Shown piece after piece: positions 44,718-56,087 of a stretch of 64,000 nucleotides of DNA. The translations under genes and the position numbers were made by a program. Position 1 is the first letter of the stretch, and every line of letters starts with the position of its first letter. The DNA comes from Coptis chinensis (Eukaryota; Streptophyta; Magnoliopsida; Ranunculales; Ranunculaceae). The stretch is from assembly GCA_015680905.1 (NCBI GenBank), contig CM027381.1, forward strand, positions 17,461,501 through 17,525,500, written 5' to 3'. The notes under the pieces are model-generated. The model was given only the letters and a program-made list of their open reading frames with translations, searched no databases and was not told the origin of the DNA.

Positions 44718-46380
44718 TGATTGATTATTATGCATGTATTAGCTTAGGTTTCGAATTGATTATTTTGTATTCATTGCTAGTGAGATGTATAGATATATGA
44801 GAATAAATAAGAAAACAGTAATTTTATTTCTTAGTCGTTGAAGTATAGATGAAGATTGTGAGTACCTTCTCTGGAAAACTCTCACGAGGCTATAACTCGT
44901 CCAGTAGGGAATTCCTAGTGGTTTAATGTCTTATTACATATGGTCAATGCAATCGCACTCGGTGAAACGAGATTAGTTAGAACTCCATTTTTAGTCACTT
45001 ATTTTAATTTCTCATATTTGCTTGAAGACAAGCAAAATGTTATTTGGGGGTGATTTGATAAGAGCCCAAAACTGTAGTTTTAACCCGTTAATACTATTAT
45101 ATTTAGACCAATTATGTTTATAATAAATAAAAGTTAGTACTGTTTATTTACGTTTGTGTATTTCAGATAAATGAGTTAAATATATGAAGAAATATATCAC
45201 TTTTGCAAGATAAATGAGCAAAGGTTGGTTGCTAATAAGTTATATGGTTAAAGCCTAAGTTTCAAGGAGAAAAAGTCATTTTAAAGCCCAAGCAAAACTG
45301 AAAATTCAAAGTCAACGCGGGTAGAAATAAAGCATAAAAATCAACAGAACTTCCGTAGGCCGTATCTTTGGACTCATACCTCAGCATTGGGCCTAATATA
45401 TCTCAAAACGACCGGCTCGGAAAGAGCTTTCTAATGGTCTAGGCCTTATTCCAATAAAAGGAGCAAAAGTGGATGAAAAGGCTGTTGCAATAATTTCCAG
45501 TAGATAAACCCTTTTTGGACTAATTATGTAATTAGGTTTTGGGCTTGATTTAGTGGCCCAAAACATGGCTCCAAAGCCCATGCATAACAAATGTAAACCT
45601 AACCTCTCTTATATAAAGAGGACTAGGGGAAAACTAGGTAGACTCACTCTTAGACTTTCTCCCATTAGATAATAAATTAGTTTTCTTATTTAGTCTAAAC
45701 CTAATTATTATTTTCTAGCCTAGCCACCATTAATAAAAGCCAAGTTATTATTATTGTTTTTATGATGTCTTATTCTTATTCTTTTAATTATGATAATCTA
45801 ATGAATCTTAGTTAAACCTCCAATAGAGGGGTTTGATTAAAGCTTTGATGAAGACTTGATGTGTTAATATAGAATAGTTGTAGTAAGATATTCCAATCTA
45901 GAGGGTAGTTAATTCACCATGAGAATAAGTTTCAATTACCTCACATGCTAATTATTAGTTAGTAGAGATGTCATGAATAATTAGGTATAAAAAGACCTAA
46001 TCTTTATGTGAAAACATAAAGATTAAGGTTGCAACAACTCTATACTAGTATATTAAGAATTAATCAAGGTGGAATCAAATCCCCTTAATCTTTTCTTCTC
46101 ATTCACATCTTCGTATTTAATTGCCATAGTATAATTTAGAATATCTTAATTAGTTATTTTCATCATATTAGTATAATTAAACCACTGCTCTCATTGATAT
46201 TGTAGAATTATTTAAGTTAGTGAATATGTTACGTTCTAAACAACTAGGAGTGGAACGAAATCTTTACTCTATGTATTACATGATAATTGAGAGTAAAAAC
46301 TTTGATTAAACTACATAATTAGCTTTCTTATTCTTAGCATAAATAATTATTCATAGAATAGAAATCTTTATTTCCAATAT
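43860..46380 (+). mobile_element. Athila/Ogre-like gypsy fossil, 3' internal part plus LTR
   Basis: The upstream noncoding internal region (43860-45045) ends in GACAAGCAAAATGTTATTTG followed by GGGGTGATTTGATAAG. This is the polypurine tract-LTR junction typical of large plant gypsy elements (LTR starting TGATTTGATAAGAGCCC near 45052). The LTR runs to about 46380. The whole block recurs in inverted orientation at 52800-55288. No coding part of this element is present, so it is a fragment. The two copies have clearly diverged, so they are old. Confidence 0.75.
44659..44715. repeat. (TA)n microsatellite
   Basis: About 28 TA units within the Athila/Ogre-like fragment. The inverted copy has no comparable tract, so it expanded after the two copies separated. 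Confidence 0.95.
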
Positions 46381-48772
46381 ATCAGAGTGCTAGTTTCCTA
46401 AGTCGTTGTTTGATTGGCTTTTTGGTTGGATTTATATTTAATTTGTGGCAAGCGACCTGAGGGTCGATTCCTAGCATATCAATATACGACCAAGCAAACA
46501 CATCTTTATTGAGAGATAAAAAATTAACAAGTTGTTCCTTTAGCTTGGGGTCTAAATCAGCCCCTACATAAACAAATTTTGGGTCATCATATGTGCCCAA
46601 ATTGACTTTTTCTCCTGGTTCGACTTGTGCTTGCTTTCCCTTGAGCTTGTCTATTATTGATGCTAGAGGGCTAGAAGCTTGAGGATCTTGCAGCTTTGGG
46701 ATGTCGTTTGTCTTGACGACCTGAGTTTTGGCCTTGGCTGTTATGCTTACTTGATTGCATCGATGAGCTTCTAGTTGGTTGCTTCTGAGCTCCGTGATAT
46801 CTCGAGGTCCGGAGAACCACAGGACTTAGTGTAAGGTTAATGGAACTGCTTGGATCTTGTGAATCCACCTGCGGCCTAAGATGGCAGTGTATGATGACTT
46901 GACATCTATCACACTGAAGCGTGTTGAGGTCTTAACCATGTCTTTTTTTTTTCCAATAGAAACTGGTAGGATGACGTCTCCAATGGCATCTGTGCGATCT
47001 CCATTGAATCCGTAGAGTGGTGCATTTGACTCTATCATTACCGAGTCTAGTAGGTGCATATCCTTATATGTTTGGTAGAAGAGGATGTTACAGGAGTTGC
47101 CTGGATTGATTAGGACCCGCTTGACTGTCCATCTGTTGATCTTAATGTGCACTACCAGAGCATCATTATGGGGTAGGCACACCTTGTCGAGATCTTCTTT
47201 GGTGAATGATATTGCGGTTGTAGTTTGAGAGCTGGCAGGAGTGATCACTTTAGCTTTGTGGGATAGGTGGTAAATTTCTTGCAATGCTCTTACGCTCCTG
47301 CGCTTTTCACGATCGGAGGTCTCGCTGCTAGAGGTGTTTGTAATTTTGTGGATTACCTTTTCCTTCTCATGATTGGAGGAGTGTCGTCATTGCGGCCTCG
47401 ACCGACCTTTGAGATTTAGATCGCCGCTATTCTCGCTACGCTTTGGCTTTTTCTCGCGTCAGTCGCTCATGATTATGGCCCGCTTCATTGCGGTTGGCAT
47501 TAAGTTTATGCCTGAGGTCACTTTCTGGTAGGAACTCTTTCAGCTTTCCCTCTTCGACTAAGTCTTGGAGGTAGTGCTTGAGGCTCCAACATTCATCGGT
47601 GTCATGGTGGTAGAGTTTGTGGAAGTGGCGGTATGGACGTCCTGGTATTGCTATCACCTTGTTAATATTTGATTTAAAGTAAGGTGTTATACATATCTTC
47701 TTCAGGATATGGTTTGGCATCCTAGAGAAGTTGGAGAATTCTCTTTTGGTGTACGATAGCTTCTGGGAGTTGGTGCCCTTGTTGTTGCCTGAATACTGCT
47801 TGCTTTTTTTTAGGTCCCCGCTTTATCGCCATCGCGAAGACTTCTTTGCCTTTATACCATCTCTATTTTTCGTGACTTCATGTACTTGTCGACTCGTGGT
47901 ACGTCATCTAGGCATTCTCGCTTATTATGCGCATGAGCGATCCCTACTAGTTCGTGAGTCGCCTAGGAGGCGTTGGTGAATGTCGATGTTGCAAAGTCAT
48001 CCTTGAGGCATGGCTCCATTGATAGCAGTTCCTTTTGAAACATCTTAAGAAAGCCGTTAATAGTCTTGTCGTGTAATTTGCTTCAAATTCGAACAACGAA
48101 GTCTAGGTTTCTTGTTTCTTCCCCGTTGTGGGACCTAACTCTGCTGCGAATGTCTTGACCAAATTTTGTCAAAGTTGTGGATTGAATTAGGAGTTAGCGT
48201 GTAGAACAAGTCTAATGCTCCGCCCTTTAAGCTAGTTGGAAAGAGTTTGCATTTTAGGTAGTCAAAGTCCGAGCGCCATAAAGCGCTAGGATTTAAATGA
48301 AACGAGCTATGTCTTTGGCCCGGATACAAACCGTAGTCGTCGCATCGGAAGAACTTTGGCTGGATAAAATTAGTGGGAGGTTGTTTGTCCCCGACTTCAG
48401 TGGTGAATGGTGACGCTTTGTATGACCGAGCATCTTCCTCAATGATATGGTCATACTGGCTTTTTTTGGGTGACTTGTTTAACCGCTAGGTGAAATCGTC
48501 AAGGTGTTGATTTGTGGTGGTTGTAAGTGTTGTGACTCCGTTGTTATCAATGGCGCCATGATCCATGTTATTAGTGTTGATGTTGTTTGTTCACTGAAGA
48601 GTTTGATTCTCTTGTTGAAGAGTCGTAAAAAGAATCTTGGAAAGTCCTCATTTGATCTGCTAAAGCTTTGAGTTGTCCTTCCATGGTAGTTTTGCCTACT
48701 TTCGTGGGCTTGAGAAAATGATATGAATACTTTTTCTCAAGGAAACGAACCAGCAGATGGCGCCAATGTAGA

Positions 48773-49237
48773 TGTGTGGATTTCTACTTATGACCTGATA
48801 TTGAGGTTGATGGGGAATGGCTACACTCTTGCTTGGGATAAGAGTTGCCTATGTATCAAGTTTCTTGGGTGAACTTGAATCAAGCCTTACGTAGTTCATC
48901 TCTCTCTATTTATAAATGTTTGATCTGACTTTCCTTATTTGCTTCAGACAGTTATCAAGTGTAGATCCATATATTGTGCTTTTTGATGATTCACATTACT
49001 TCGTTGTTACAAAGTAAATGCCTCCTTCATTGGTGTGTTGGACCGAGCTTCAAGATCGCGTAGATCATTTGTTTCCATGTATATGGCTGTATTTGATATT
49101 TGGCATGACTCGAAGTTTGGGTCGGGTTACGCCCTAGTGGCGTAGTACGACCTAGAGATATACGAGCTGTGAAGATACGACCAGGTGTGTGGACACGTAT
49201 GCTATAGTGATTGGTTTGAGAACTGAGGGTACTTACA
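48773..49237 (-). repeat. 5' LTR of the Tat-like gypsy element
   Basis: On the minus strand it starts TGTAAGTACCCTCAG and ends in ACACA just before the primer binding site. It contains a TATAAATAG box. Length about 465 bp. Boundaries are inferred from TG...CA and the primer site, since no second LTR is available. Confidence 0.6.
48907..48915 (-). promoter_or_regulatory. TATA box in the gypsy LTR
   Basis: TATAAATAG on the minus strand, about 140 bases before the LTR end. This is the expected place for the LTR promoter. Confidence 0.55.
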
Positions 49238-51235
49238 GATGCTAAATTGGGCTAGCCCATAAAAAAAATTCCTAAAATTTAAAATTCCCCAGTTTTATGA
49301 ATGTTTCTAGGAGCACATAAAAGAAACATTTACAAAATTTTCGTGAATTTTTGGGAAATATTGAAATATAAAACATGACTATTAAATTATTAACGCAGTG
49401 TTCACTTATTCAGTGAAAGTTTCGATGTCCACCGAAAACGAAAAAAATTCATAAAACTTTCGTGAAATTTTGTGTTTTGTTGTACTACTTTGTTTATTGT
49501 AGGTTGTGGATTTGGTGTTTACTCTCAATAGGTGTGAACCTTTGAAGGGTTTTGATACACAAAGCTACCAATAGCTTGATCGTCCTAAGTTCCTAACTAA
49601 ATCTTGGAGTGATTGGCCATATTACGACTGTTTAACCTCTTTCATTGAATGTCATGCTACATTCCGCCATGGAAATAGAAGTGAATGATGACACCGCCCC
49701 CTAGGCAATTACAGATTAATTTTGTTGCTCATTATATTTATGTTTGTTTTAGAGTGCCTAGTAGTGCTGTTTTTGGGATATTCAATTTGGCAGACGCTTC
49801 TAGTTATGCACTGTTGGTGGTGTGTAGTTTGTGTCATATCTTCTTGTCTATTATCTCCTTTGAGCTTTTCAGCTCTCTTTGGAGTGAATTAACTCCTTTG
49901 AGCAGCTCTGCTTTGGCATCTTTAGCTACACTGCAATGTACCATTGTCTATGCAAGGGGTAGTTTTAGCTATTGCCAATGCATCCACTTTTCTTTGACAC
50001 TAAATGTTTGTTAGTTGAAGAACGTTTTGGAGATCAATTGAGAAGATTATGCATAGGTCCAGTTGACAAGATTATGTGCATATCCATTTGGAACTCTGAA
50101 GTTGTGAGGCTTTGGAAGTTTAGCTTAATTGTGGCTTTAAGAAAGATGGTTAACCGGCCAGAGATAAGTCATAGACTCGCTCACTCGTTTGAGAGAGCAG
50201 AGTGAGTTGTAGTTGTGGGGCAATTTGTACTTACAGCCTTTATGATAATCAAGTGAATGGGGTGGGGTCGGTGCATGGTGAACAGAATGCTCATCAAGTC
50301 ATTTCTAGCTCGCCTCAACTAATTTGTCCAAAGGCTGCTTTAAGTGTAATTTGTTTGGTTTATTTGAATTTTTATTGTAAGGGTACATTATTCCCCTTTG
50401 AATTTGGATGCAGTATATAATGAAGTGTGGGAAAATAAATCAATAATGTGTGAGTTATTAAACTTTCACTTAATATAGGCATAGTATACAATGAATTATG
50501 CCCAGTTTTGCACTTTGGGTACTAGATTATTTTATATGCACTTTGATACATTGTACTATCCAATTGTTTTCACTTTGGTACTTTGAGAAAATTCTGGTTA
50601 TTCAATGTTGATGTGGCCACCGTAATAGGCCGCGTGTCTGTTCTTTTCAACACGTGGCACTAACAATACATGTGAGATGCGCGAGAATGTGTTCTTGATT
50701 CCACATGCAGGAAGCACGTGACCAGGCCTACTCAAATTGAAATTGCCTACAACGGTCTAAAGTCTAACTCAATATCTTCTTCTCCATATTAAATATGTTG
50801 TTCACATGAACCCTAATTTAACTCTCAAGATCAAATAAAAAATGTCTTCCACCTATGTGTTAATTATTCTCATTCATGTTATTGTTGCGAAATAGCCACG
50901 TTAGGGTTTTTTTTTTTAAGAAAGTTAGAGTTTTAGAATTGGGAAGTTCAGTTTTTTAGGAATATGATAGATTTTGGCCATTTAGGGTTTCTGATGTATT
51001 CCCCAAATTTTTGGACGATGGTAGAAAAGAGAGGGAAAACAAGGATAGAGAGGGAAATAAATCACGTGCTTCTCATGTGTTGTATATTTAGCTTGTGTGA
51101 CAATAAAAAAATGACATGTTTCCACGCCAGCAGAAGGCATGACTAGACTGGGCCACATTAGCACATTTTGAATGGAATTTGGGCCATTGTTGCCACCTGG
51201 AAACAATTAGATAGTGCACTGTATCGAAGTGCATA
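49238..51235. other. Unassigned region, no gene recognised
   Basis: Short open stretches occur near 49.7-50.2 kb (for example LCIGPVDKIMCISIWNSEVV on the plus strand) but none matches a family I know and none shows clear exon borders. The rest is AT-rich. It could hold decayed repeat or host sequence. Confidence 0.4.
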
Positions 51236-51239
51236 GAAA

Positions 51240-51380
51240 ATAACAATGTTCTAAAAAAAACGCTAGGTGGTAGTCAGGTAGTGAGAGAGCTCCTAACGCC
51301 TAGGCCTTCTAGGTAGTTTAAAACGGATCAATAAAAGGCTTAGGCGCTAGGCAGTTTTTTAATTAATATTTATTTATTTA
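51240..51380. repeat. Short interspersed repeat rich in CGCCTAGGC motifs
   Basis: Contains AACGCTAGGTGGTAGTCAGG, CTAACGCCTAGGCC and GGCTTAGGCGCTAGGC. This motif group marks a common plant MITE-like repeat. No terminal repeat pair was identified. Confidence 0.4.
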
Positions 51381-51659
51381 AATAAAAATATGACTTAGGA
51401 ACTACTCCACTAGGTCTACATTTTTCCTCTCCGTATCTTTCTACCACTCTCTCTCTATCAAATTCAAACTCGTACTCCTCATCTCTCTCATCCTCGCTTT
51501 CCTCATCCGACACAAAATCTTCTTTATGAAGTTCTCTAACTTCAGTATTTCTAAAACATTATCCACTCCTGATGATTCTCCAACCATACCACATGTAAGT
51601 ACCGAACCGATCTCAACTTCTTCATCATCCCCACCCTAAACAATCCATCTTTGTGCCTT

Positions 51660-51950
51660 ACTGATAAGTGCTCAAAAAATATATTTTAACTCTTAATTAG
51701 AGTTTATGACTATTTATTACCACGTACTTTCACTTTTTTTCCTAAATGGTACCTATACTTTTTTTCCCACCTATTCGTACCACGAACTCTCAATTTGTTT
51801 CAATTTAGTACCTCAGTCTCTTTTCCGTCCAATTTCACTAACGATTTTGCTAACGACGTTAGCGAGCTCACGTGAACAGCGTGTGTGTTTTTTTTTTGTA
51901 ATAATCTTTAATCAATCTTAAAATTTTACGTGAACAGTGTTTTTTTTTTG
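51660..51950. repeat. MITE-like / LTR-edge repeat
   Basis: Starts with TGATAAGTGCTCAAAAAATA, similar to the LTR start at 55289, then carries ACCACGTACTTTCACTTTTT and GTACCACGAACTCTCAATTTG, phrases typical of a dispersed plant repeat. Boundaries are unclear. Confidence 0.4.
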
Positions 51951-51957
51951 AGCCCTA

Positions 51958-52795
51958 TTGTCATGTATTAGGTCGTTTCCGAAAGGTACTTCTTGTGGTC
52001 GTGATGGTCTTCGAGCTCAGCATTTGTTGGATGCCATGAGTGGTGCTACAGCAGCTATAGCGTCTGATTTGCTAGATACATTGACCCCTGTAGTGAATCT
52101 TTGGTTCTGTGGACGATGTCCACAGCCGTTAGCGAATTCATTCATGAGCCCGCTTTACTCCACTTCTTAAGCCGGATAATAGTATTCGTCCTATAGTTGT
52201 GGGCATGGTTTGGCGTCGTCTGGTCTCCAAGATTGCAATGAAAGGAGTTTCCAAAGATGTGGTAAGATACTTACAGGATTTTCAGTATGGGGTTGGTGTT
52301 TCTGGTGGAGTAGAAGCGATTCTGCATGCTAATCGTATAGTGTATGCTAATAGTGACAGTACCTCTCTTTCGATGCTGCTTGTAGCTTTTCAGAATGCTT
52401 TTAACATGGTTGATCGGACTACCATGTTGAGAGAGGTTCATATCTGTTGGCCAGCTATTGCCCCTTGGGTCGAGTACTTGTATTGTCAACCTGCGAGGTT
52501 ATATTTGGGTGATGGCTACATATGGTCTACTACTAGGGTACAACAAGGCGACCCCTTGGGTCCCTTTCTCTTTGCACTGGTGTTGCATCCCCTGATTCTA
52601 CAGATCCAGTTCAGTTGTCAGTTATTGCTACAGGCTTGGTACCTAGATGATGGGACTCTGATCGGAGACACAAAACAGGTAGCGACAGTCTTGGGTATGA
52701 TTCAAGAAGAAGGACCATCTTACGGGATGGTTCTTAATGTGGCTAAAACTGAGATATTTTGGCCATCACTGGATCCACGTCGTATTCAAGTTTAG
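51958..52795 (+). pseudogene. Truncated non-LTR-type reverse transcriptase
   Basis: The encoded protein reads SFPKGTSCGRDGLRAQHLLD, then (after a one-base frameshift near 52155) LKPDNSIRPIVVGMVWRRLV, a motif A region (FQNAFNMVDR, preceded by LLVA where LLVD is usual, so one catalytic Asp is lost), motif B (QQGDPLGPFLFALVL), motif C (AWYLDDGTLIGD) and a following VAKTEIFWPS. It belongs to a group of plant reverse transcriptases related to LINE RTs but with YLDD instead of the FADD of plant L1-type LINEs. The start is missing and the right end is cut by the inverted Athila/Ogre-like fragment. No endonuclease, RNase H or poly-A tail is seen. Confidence 0.8.
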
Positions 52796-52799
52796 AATA

Positions 52800-55288
52800 T
52801 TCATTCCACTCCTAGTTCTTTAGCATTCAAGTTTCCTAAGACTATCAATCATACCAAAGTCAATGAGAGAATTACGAATTATATATACTACGATGCAAAT
52901 TTAACTAACAAGATATGAATAGCTCGACTACGAAATGCTACGGAATACTAAGGTTTGAATCTAGAATAAGAATTAGGGGGGAATTGAATCCACCTCGAAT
53001 CCAACTTAAGAGACTAGCATAGATGGTTGTAATCTAATTCTTACGTTCTCATGGTAAGAAGTGGTCGTTCTAATCCCTAATTATACATGGCATTTCTACC
53101 AATTCATAACTAGCATGTGAGGAAGTCCACCCATTCTCATGATGAATCAACTTCCTTCTAGAGTGGAATAGACTCTTACAACGATTCTACGCTACACAAT
53201 CAAGTTTTCATCAAGGCTTCACCAAACCCCTCTAACGGAGGTTTAGCCTTGATTCATCAAACTATCATTTCTAATTGAATTAAAACTAGACATAATATAA
53301 AGATTTGAACTTTACTAATTTAACTACTCAAGAATTGAAATCCAAATTAATAACAAACAATAATTGAAATTAGATCTAAACAAATTTAAATGACAAAATC
53401 GATATTAACAAGAACTACTATTTTATTTATCTAATGAATGAAGAACAATGATTCAAATAATTAATCTAAAACAAGGAATGAAACTAATTAATTACTAATT
53501 GAAATTCAAAAACTAGATCTACAAGTTATTCTAATGGCTACTTTCTATTCTAAGCTATCTAACTACCCCTTTCTTAATAGCTAAGTCTTGTTTTATGTTA
53601 AGGAGGAGACCAGATCCACAATTTCGTGCATGGGCTGAGGAGCCATGTTTTGAGCCGGAAAATCGAGCCCAAAGCCCAATTTCTTCAGTCCACAGAGCCC
53701 GTTTCAGCTGGCTTTAACTTCAACAGACTTTTCGTCCACTTTTGCTCCTCTGATTGGGTCAAAGCTTGGACCATTGGAAAGCACTTTCCGAGCTGGTCGA
53801 TTTGACATAAGGTAGGCCCAAATCCGAGGCTTGAGTCTAAAGATATGGTCTTTAGAAGTTCTGCTGACTTGTGCACTATTTCTACCCGTGTTGACTTTTC
53901 AGCTTTTGACCGGGGTTTATAAAGGCTTTGTCTCCTTGAATCTTGGCCTTTATCATAGAACTTCTTAGCAACCAACCCTTTGCTCCTTTATATCGCCAAA
54001 GTGACACATTTCTGCACATAATTGAGTTCCATGCCTGAAATACATAAAAGCACGTAATTAGCATTAACTCTTATTTATTACTCGCATAATTGGTCTAAAA
54101 GTAGTATTATTAAGGGGTTAAAACTACAGTTTTAGGCTCTTACCAAATCACCCCCAAACATCATTATGCTTGTCCTTAAGCAAATATGAGAAATTAGCAT
54201 AATTAAGTGACCAAAAATGGAGTTCTAACTAATCTCGTTTTGCCGAGTGCGATTGCATTGACCATATGCAACAAGGCCTTAAACCACTAGGAATTCCCTA
54301 GTGGACGAGTTATAACCTCGTGAGAGTTTTCCAGTGAAGGTACTCACAAACTTCATCTATACTACAATGACTCAGAAATAACTATTGTTTCCTTATCTAT
54401 GTCTCAATTATCTATACATCTACTAGCAATGAATACAGAATAATCAAGTCGAAACCTAAGCTAATATATGCATAATAATCTATCATCTACGAATAAATAT
54501 ATATACAATGAGTAATACTATGAGATAAACTAGCAGGTCCGTTTCTGGAAACTCGGAATAACGTCCTTAATTAGGTCCTTACATAAATATCAAGACAAAA
54601 ACCACTCTGATTTTTCCACTCAAGTTTTGCTACTCCAGTGTGCAGTGGGCACACTTTACCTTACAATCTCTATGACACACAAGGAAGCCGAAGTCGATCA
54701 AACACATCTGCCACTTACTATCACACTAACCTATTCCTAATTGAGCTAGAGGTCTTTATTAGGTGTTGCAGAGATTAGGAAATGGTTTTAAGAAGGAAGG
54801 AATGGATATTCAAAAAGGACAAGTCTGAGATAATAGAGGCTTCATATTATGTAACTAGAGAAACCCTTGTTCTTTACTTTTGCTTTTACACTTTTTTTCC
54901 ATCCTTAGCCATATTTTTCTTTTTTCTTTGGCTTTTGACTCCTTTGATTTTTTTTTTTTTTTTTGGAGTTCTAACTCTTTATTTTCTTTTATTTATTTAT
55001 TTTTTTTATTTGGATGGAAACTTCCTTTTCTTATCTGAAGCGACTAATGAATTCTTGATTTCAAAGGTTCTTCTCTTTTCTATTCTTCATCTCTATTCTC
55101 AGACTAATTCAAAGAATTGGGTAGGTTGATTTTTATTTTTTTTATTTTGTTTTGATTTGTAACAGGGTAAAGGATTTGTGGTTTATGAAAGGCTAAAGAA
55201 AGGCTCAGAGGGGCGACTAGCGGAAAATAATTCATAGGTTTGAATTTCTGGCTATATCAATCCAAAGAGGGCCTAAATTCTCGCTTAG
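52800..55288 (-). mobile_element. Athila/Ogre-like gypsy fossil, inverted copy
   Basis: Reverse-complement counterpart of 43860-46380. On the minus strand TTTGGGGGTGATTTGGTAAG near 54155 marks the polypurine tract and LTR start. The LTR runs to about 52800, and the internal noncoding region lies at 54165-55288. Shared phrases include GGAATTCCTAGTGG, GAAAACTCTCACGAGG and TTGATCGACTTTGG (or close variants). The fragment is interrupted at 55288 by the TGATAAGTGC block and at 52800 by the reverse transcriptase fragment. No coding part is seen; clearly diverged from its partner, so old. Confidence 0.75.
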
Positions 55289-56087
55289 TGATAAGTGCTC
55301 AAAAAGTGTTATTTAACCCTCGATTATGCCTCTTGTTTAGTCATCTTAGTGGAATAATAGTGTTTGTAAGTTATGTTTTATGATTATACAGGTCAAAGAG
55401 AGAGTTTTGTTGAATATTAGAGAAAATGGGGTAAAACGGAGCAATTTAGAGCATTAAGGATCACATGGGAAGCCCGTGGATAATCATGGAGAAGGCCAAG
55501 GAATTGGAGCTATTAAAGATGCGACTTGGACCTATTTTAAAGCCAATTTGGAAGCCCAAGACCAAAGAATTCATTGCTTGGACAAAAGGCCGCAAAAGAG
55601 GATAGTAGGATAGAGCAGAAAAGACAAAATCGGCTAACGCGTTTGGGACATATGGATCGAGCGTCTAGACGCATTGCTTGCATCTGAGACGCATGAATAG
55701 TGCGTCCAGACGCATGAATCAACACTGTAGCCAATTCCTTCTTAGTTTTGGAGAAAAAGTTGAACTCTGAAAGAAGTCTATTTGTATTAGGAAACAAATG
55801 ACGGTTTGGAATGCATTTAGAGCTCATTGTAACCTCTATAAATAGAGGACCTAAGTGCCTCATGTAATTTGTATTCTTGTCTCCAGAACTTGAGGTAGAG
55901 AGAGATTAATAATAAAAGATCGGTTTTAACTAGCTGAGTCTTAATAAATTAGTCTTTCTAGTCTTATGTTCTTCGACTCTTCTTCTTCTCATTCTTCATG
56001 TTCTTCCTTCTTTATGGAAGGCTAATCTTCTCCTTCAAGGGAGGAGATGAAGCCAGTGCTTAAGGTTTAATGATTCTTCTGGTTCAT
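55289..56087 (+). mobile_element. LTR-like block of a further gypsy-type element
   Basis: Begins TGATAAGTGCTCAAAAAG at the point where the Athila/Ogre-like fragment is interrupted (the partner copy continues differently there). It contains a TATAAATAG box near 55839 and GC-rich paired units (GAGCGTCTAGACGC, near 55640). The right boundary is uncertain; it seems to be cut by the chromovirus LTR near 56088. Probably a solo or truncated LTR. Confidence 0.5.

Larger units (their letters stand above)
46382..49237 (-). mobile_element. Tat-like Ty3/gypsy fossil, truncated in reverse transcriptase
   Basis: Minus-strand parts, 5' to 3': LTR (48773-49237), primer binding site (TGGCGCCATCTGCTGG, 48750-48765), gag (near 48.3 kb, KGGALDLFYTLTPNSIHNF), a gag C-terminal region (HDTDECWSLKHYLQDLVEEG, near 47.6 kb), protease (VKRVLINPGNSCNILFYQTY, near 47.1 kb) and the beginning of the reverse transcriptase region (FAWSYIDMLGIDPQVACHKL, near 46.46 kb). 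The remainder of pol and the 3' LTR are absent. It abuts the Athila/Ogre-like fragment at about 46381. Broken in several places; old. Confidence 0.85.

Noticed and set aside
54782-55129. A 115-codon Phe-rich frame that looks membrane-like
   Set aside because: It comes from poly-T runs in the noncoding part of the Athila/Ogre-like fragment; the partner copy has no equivalent.
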